Of a DNA stretch of 64,000 nt, positions 59,681-64,000 are shown piece by piece; the first letter of the stretch is position 1; each line of letters starts with the position of its first letter. A model generated the notes under the pieces. The model did not search any database. It was not told the DNA's origin and saw only the letters and a list, made by a program, of their open reading frames with translations. The position numbers were made by a program, and so were the translations under genes. The DNA lies in assembly GCA_003008705.1 (NCBI GenBank), contig PDUO01000011.1:487956-551955 (forward strand). Direction: 5' to 3'. This stretch comes from Pezicula radicicola (lineage: Eukaryota > Ascomycota > Leotiomycetes > Helotiales > Dermateaceae).

Positions 59681-60545
59681 CAACACGGCTGCTCCATGCA
59701 CCATGCACCATGCATGCATGCAATATCCAGCATCTGCCAGCCTCTCCCCAGCCTCCCTGGCATTCCATGTATACCAAGACAGCTAGTTGCCAATCAAGGC
59801 GTCCACGATGCTTAACATGCTAACCTTTAGCTGTCATTCAAGCTTCCTATCAATAATACCCACAGCAGATGGTGCCTCCACAATGGAGGGTCGTACCTGG
59901 TGAGCCCCGCGCTAGAAGAATCGCGAATATTGGAACTTATCGCTTCTCGGATTCTAGCGTGCTTGCGTCGTTGCTATTCGTGAAGAGTGGAGGGGCTTTC
60001 ATAGCATTCATCCTGGGAGGAGCTGCTCCTCGTGCATGTATCCTGTGGCCAGGAGCCAAAAGGCATGGATAACCGGATGAGTTGCGGCGTATCCGTACCC
60101 TTCCTTCGCCCTTCTTCTTTAATCTCTTTGTTTTCACTTAGTCAACACCCCACTCGGTTTGTTGAGCTGGTGGCTACTCGTAGTACACTAACTGCATGGT
60201 ACGGTAGGATTACCATCACGGACATTGTTACTCGCCGTGCTTGACCACAAGCTTCCTTGGCATGGCCCGGCAGGATCTTGAGTAGTGCTTTGCAAGTGGT
60301 CCATGATTGTGGCGACCCGGAAATCAGTGACATCTCATCTGACGACTACGGGAACAACTCTCCTCGTTCTAGCATGGTCCCAGTACCAAAGTTCAGGTAC
60401 GCAGCTCTGGGGCACCACCAAGCAACCAAGCAACCAAGTGCATGAAGTACAAGTACCCTGCCGATCCCAAGCTTCATCATCTTCTTGTCTTCCGTCTCCA
60501 GTCAGCCTCGCCAATCCCAGACTTGACCTCACTTTGACAAGCAAA

Positions 60546-61965
60546 ATGCGTTTCTCTACCATTGCTGTCCTGGCCGCCTCGGCTTCAGTGACCGTTGCTG
60601 CCCCAGCAGTTTCTTCGACCTCGACTTCATTATCGTCGAGCGTATCTGCATCTACTACAGCTCTTGCTACTTCGGCCAGTGCAACTTCGTCGGACTCGAG
60701 CGATGACATCGTGACTGCAACCGATACTGCTGATGTCTATGCTGCTCAAGCTACCGCCAAGACCGACAGCCCAACGAGCCACGTCAAGGGCAAGGTTTTT
60801 GACCGTTATGTCTCTATTTGGTTCGAAAACACCGATTATGACATGGCTGCCGCTGACCGTATGTATTTGCTTCTAGCAGGGCGATGATTATATTAAGTAC
60901 TAACTCTTCCTAGCCAACTTTGCTTTCTTTGCCGAGAAGGGTATTACCTTGTACAACAACTTTGCCCTTACTCACCCTTCTGAGCCCAACTACATGGCAG
61001 CTGTTGGAGGCGATTACTTCGGCCTTGATGGTGATGCATTCACCCAAGTACCTGAGAACGTCTCGTCTGTTGTTGATTTACTTGAAGACAAGGGAATCAG
61101 CTGGGGTCTCTACCAGGAGGATATGCCATACACTGGTTTCCAAGGATTTGCTTGGGTAAACCAACAGAATGGTGCCAATGACTACGTTCGCAAGCACAAG
61201 TAGGCATCTCCATTAAATGAACGCAGAAATCTTTTAATTAACTAATTTTAAAGCCCCGAGATTCTGTACAACTCTGTTGTCAATAAAGAAGAGCGTCTTG
61301 CCAATATCAAGAACACCACTCTGTTCTTTGAGGACCTTAAGAATGATAAGCTCCCTCAATGGATGTTTATCACCCCCAATATGACCTCTGACGGTCACGA
61401 CACTTCTGTCACCACTGCTGGTGTTTGGCTCAGAACCTTCCTTGAGCCTCTCTTGAACAACACAAACTTCATGAAAAACACGTTGGTTCTTATCACCTTT
61501 GATGAGAACGAGACCTACACCATCCAGAACCGTGTCTTCAGCGTTCTCCTGGGTGATGTTGTCCCATCGGAGCTTGTTGGCACTACCGACACCAACTTCT
61601 ACGACCACTACTCCGAGATCGCTACCGTCGAGGCCAACTGGGACCTACACACTCTGGGACGATGGGATGTAGGAGCGAACGTTTTCGCTAATGTTGCCTC
61701 AAAGACTGGAGATGTTGACCGCACTTGGTCTGGATCCCCAGCACTTGAAGACCGGTTCTTCAACTACTCGTACCCAGGAATCTTCAACTCAGCCGGTAAA
61801 TGGGCTCCTCAGCCAGTACCAAATACCAACTCCAGCCGCAACGGACGTACCACCCTGCCTTGTATCCAACAGCAGTGGGGGAGTGAACAGGCCAAGAACT
61901 ACTACTACGGACAGCTTGAAATCCCCGATGGATACAACCCACCTGTTTACCCTTACTCTTACTAA
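60546..61965 (+). CDS. Secreted acid phosphatase (phosphoesterase family)
   Basis: Exons 60546-60858, 60914-61199 and 61254-61965 give 436 residues. MRFSTIAVLAASASVTVAA is a signal peptide, followed by a Ser/Thr-rich stretch (about 20-60) likely to be O-glycosylated. The enzyme belongs to the fungal PhoA-like phosphoesterase group: FDRYVSIWFENTDYD, THPSEPNYMAAVGG, TPNMTSDGHDTSV and LITFDENETY are the conserved metal/phosphate-site segments in order. Several N-x-S/T sequons fit a secreted glycoprotein. These enzymes release phosphate from organic esters outside the cell and are often induced by phosphate starvation; no regulatory site was identified here. Confidence 0.93.
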
Positions 61966-63292
61966 ATGGAAAGTTTTGGGTATGAGTTCATGATATATGA
62001 AAGTGGATGATAAAATGGATATATATCAATCCTTTAAAAAGTATAATTCTAGTATATAATTAATGGACATTTTAAACTCCTCTTCAGCTGTCAATAGAAT
62101 AAAGTTCCTGTGATCTAAGTGAAATTAAAATCAAATTCCTATGTAACTACCTACACTACAGTACCTTAAGCTCCCCCAAAAGTCATGTTCATTTTTATAC
62201 ATTGAATGGTTACAGGTACCGACACATAGCAAAGATACTATACTCTATATATAAGCAGAGTAGAGAGTTCCGAAATGAGATTTCCGTAGTCCTCAAACTA
62301 GCAAAACCGTTATAGTCAATAAATCATGCCCTGCACACCTCACCATTATTCATTCTATACAAAACCGTCCAAAAAAGAACAGAAACAAGAAAAAGACTCT
62401 CCACGGAGGTATCTATCCACGACAGACAACTACCCTCACCCCCTACTCCTACCATTCCATACAATTCTATAGCATTCTGTAGTTAAATTTTAAACAATGA
62501 TATCCTCTAAGAATTATATAATATGTGTTTTTATTAAGATTTGGTTATTGTGTGGGTTTGGAGTTGAGTAGGGTAGTTTAAGTTGAAGAGGGTGGGGATG
62601 GTGGGGGAGAAGTTGTGAAGAGGTGTTTGTGAGTTGAAGGTTTGTGAGTGAAGAGTGGGAGCTTACTTGGGTTATGGATGGGTTGGTAGGGGTATGATGT
62701 TAGGACTTTGATGGCTATTGTTGTGGGTTGTGGGTCTTATGGGAGGGTGGTGTTGGTTTTAGTCTTGGTTATTGACTAGGGACTAAGGAGATGAAGGTGG
62801 AGGTTAGTATTTAGATAGGTTCTTAGATTGTGAAGTTATAGGTTTACTTAGGAAGATGAACATGGGAAGGGGAGTTTACTTTGAGAGAGGATAAATATTT
62901 ATGGAGATGAGAGGTTTTTTTGTAAAAAAAAAAACAGAAATCTAGATAGGATGGGATTGTATGAAGGTTAATTTTTCTTTTTACAGCTAAAGATACAGTA
63001 AGTAAGTACTGTTGAAACCCCTGTAGGGAGTTATATATATATATATATATATACTAAGTCTGATGTGATATGTACGTTGATAATAATATTTACAAGAAGA
63101 GGAAAGGAAAGAAGAGGAAAGGAAAGAAAAGGAAAGGAAAGGAAAGAAAGAAAAAAGCCTCTAGGACTACAGTATCCCATATATACTCTGTTCATCAATC
63201 AGTAAAAACAAGAAGAGAAAAGAAAAGAAAAAAGAAGAAAAAGATCCTCAAAAAGAAAACCAAACCAATGTTAACCTGTACCACAACCCGTA
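61966..63292. other. Intergenic with strong strand bias and simple repeats
   Basis: 1.3 kb between the convergent stops of the phosphatase and amylase genes. No gene is seen. Bases 62321-62475 are C-rich and G-poor on the plus strand; 62521-62880 are the reverse, with only about a dozen C in 360 bases (see findings). Simple repeats follow at 63032-63157 and again, as a purine run, around 63211-63245. Confidence 0.6.
63032..63157. repeat. (AT)n tract and long purine (GGAAA) run
   Basis: A TA dinucleotide run at about 63032-63053 is followed, 40 bp on, by a purine-only run of about 64 nt (63094-63157) built from GGAAA/GAAGA units. Both are simple-sequence repeats in the amylase 3' flank. Confidence 0.9.
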
Positions 63293-64000
63293 TCAACTCT
63301 GCCAACTATTACTAACACTCGTACTCGCCGTACAACCACTCGGAACAGTAAAACTATGATTAGGATCCGCCTCCCAAGTAACACTCCCATCACTCCCCAC
63401 GTTAATATACTTATAAGCAATAACCTCCCCCGGTGTAAACCCACTAACAGTAACAGTCCAAAGTGGATTACTAGCCGTATAACTTGATGCGGACAGAGAA
63501 ATCGCGCTTGAAGTTGACCAATCTCCTAATGTTGAGACGTTTCCTGTGAGTTTTATTGTTTGCCCGTAGGTTGTTGTTGCTAGTTCGTTGAAGGTTATTG
63601 ATACTGAGGTGGGGGTTGTTGTGCAGGTTGATGTTGTTGTTGTTGTTGTGGTTTTGGATGTACTAGTTGTACTGGTTGTAGTTTTTGTAGATGTAGATGT
63701 TGTAGATGTCGAGCCTGATAGTTGATGAATATCAGTTTTTGGCGTTCATAACACCATACCACACCAAAACCATACTTCCCTCCATACAAGCCAAAAAAAA
63801 GATTAAAGGGATCTCTAACCTGTAATCCCACTACAAACACCAGTACCAACCAACTGGGCCTCCGGATAAAATACCCTCGGCAACCCACCAGCCATAGCAA
63901 CGGCAAGATTCCCACTTGAATCAGTAGTATAAGCCGTACAACCCATAACCTCAACCAAGGCCTGACTAGCTGTAAATCCCGTCTCACTACTCGTCAAAGT
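63293..64000 (-). CDS. Alpha-amylase C-terminus with CBM20 (partial)
   Basis: This is the 3' part of a secreted starch-degrading enzyme; the gene continues beyond the right edge. The visible exons are 64000-63820 and 63714-63293, joined in phase 1. The first ends the amylase C-terminal domain (VFYPEAQLVGTGVCSG, like the end of GH13 fungal alpha-amylases). The second encodes a Thr/Ser-rich linker, then a starch-binding CBM20 module starting VSITFNELATTTYGQTIKLT, with GDWS, PLWTVTV, YKYI and WEADPNHSF as module landmarks. The protein ends in SVSNSWQS. GH13 alpha-amylase is preferred over glucoamylase because of the C-terminal beta-domain, but the catalytic domain is not in view. Confidence 0.85.

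Larger units (their letters stand above)
58538..60545. other. Long divergent intergenic region
   Basis: Two kb between the divergent starts of the multicopper oxidase and the acid phosphatase. It contains an AATC microsatellite (58930-58970), a decayed MITE (59561-59680) and a CATGCAC/CATGCATG-rich stretch at 59697-59722. Both promoters must lie here; the phosphatase core promoter is probably the C/T-rich sequence at 60460-60545. No gene is supported. Confidence 0.55.

Noticed and set aside
54473..64000. Cluster of secreted-protein genes as a possible effector or secretome island
   Set aside because: The genes are of unrelated types, on both strands and widely spaced; nothing in the sequence indicates co-regulation.

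Overview
This window is nuclear DNA from a filamentous ascomycete (Pezizomycotina). The genes carry many short GT..AG introns of about 40-190 nt, with CTAAC/CTGAC-like branch sites. They lie on both strands without operons. The gene set includes AMP deaminase, Cdc55, Sla1, Abp1, Vps1, a Yea4-type nucleotide-sugar transporter, a CBM20 amylase and a GRF zinc-finger protein. The overall style suggests a Leotiomycete/Helotiales-like fungus, but I cannot prove the class from sequence alone. I rebuilt the gene models by hand from open frames, splice signals and reading phase. Unless stated otherwise, the exons of each model add up to an intact frame.

Layout. 0-9 kb: sugar transporter (-), MAPEG protein (-), GRF zinc-finger protein (+), secreted HEFGH metalloprotease-like protein (+). 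9.9-18.3 kb: a 1,667-residue F-box protein (-) diverging from the actin-patch protein Abp1 (+). 18-23.5 kb: gene-poor DNA holding a TA-flanked MITE and a small Cys-rich CYSTM-like gene (-). 23.5-26.2 kb: 3-hydroxyisobutyrate-dehydrogenase-like enzyme (+) and CGFS monothiol glutaredoxin (+). 26.2-27.6 kb: AT-rich, gene-free. 27.7-36.2 kb: AMP deaminase, Yea4-like UDP-GlcNAc transporter and PP2A B subunit Cdc55 (all -). 36.9-41.7 kb: uncharacterised protein (+), secreted SMP-30/gluconolactonase-like protein (-), PEBP (-). 42.7-52.7 kb: Vps1 (+), Dal5/Tna1-type transporter (+), Sla1 (+). 54.5-64 kb: Gly/Ala-rich secreted protein (+), membrane-anchored multicopper oxidase (-), secreted acid phosphatase (+), and the 3' end of a CBM20 alpha-amylase (-), which runs off the window.

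The most striking observation is a pair of nearly identical spliceosomal introns, at 38003-38158 (-) and 46570-46733 (+). They sit in two unrelated genes, an SMP-30-like protein and an MFS permease. Each is in the sense orientation, splits a codon in phase 1, starts with the same GTACGTATG donor and ends near the same GCTAACTCCC branch-site block, with palindromic hairpins between. This is the signature expected of introner-like elements, introns that multiply as mobile units. A third long intron, in the glutaredoxin gene, has a different large foldback structure and may be another introner or an inserted MITE. A separate TA-flanked MITE family, with one well-preserved and two or three decayed copies, lies between genes.

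Functionally the window is a mix. Three genes serve endocytosis and membrane traffic (Abp1, Vps1, Sla1). Several encode secreted or cell-surface products: metalloprotease, phosphatase, amylase, SMP-30-like protein, multicopper oxidase and Gly/Ala protein. The rest are housekeeping or transport functions. I see no biosynthetic cluster, rRNA, CRISPR array or convincing tRNA.
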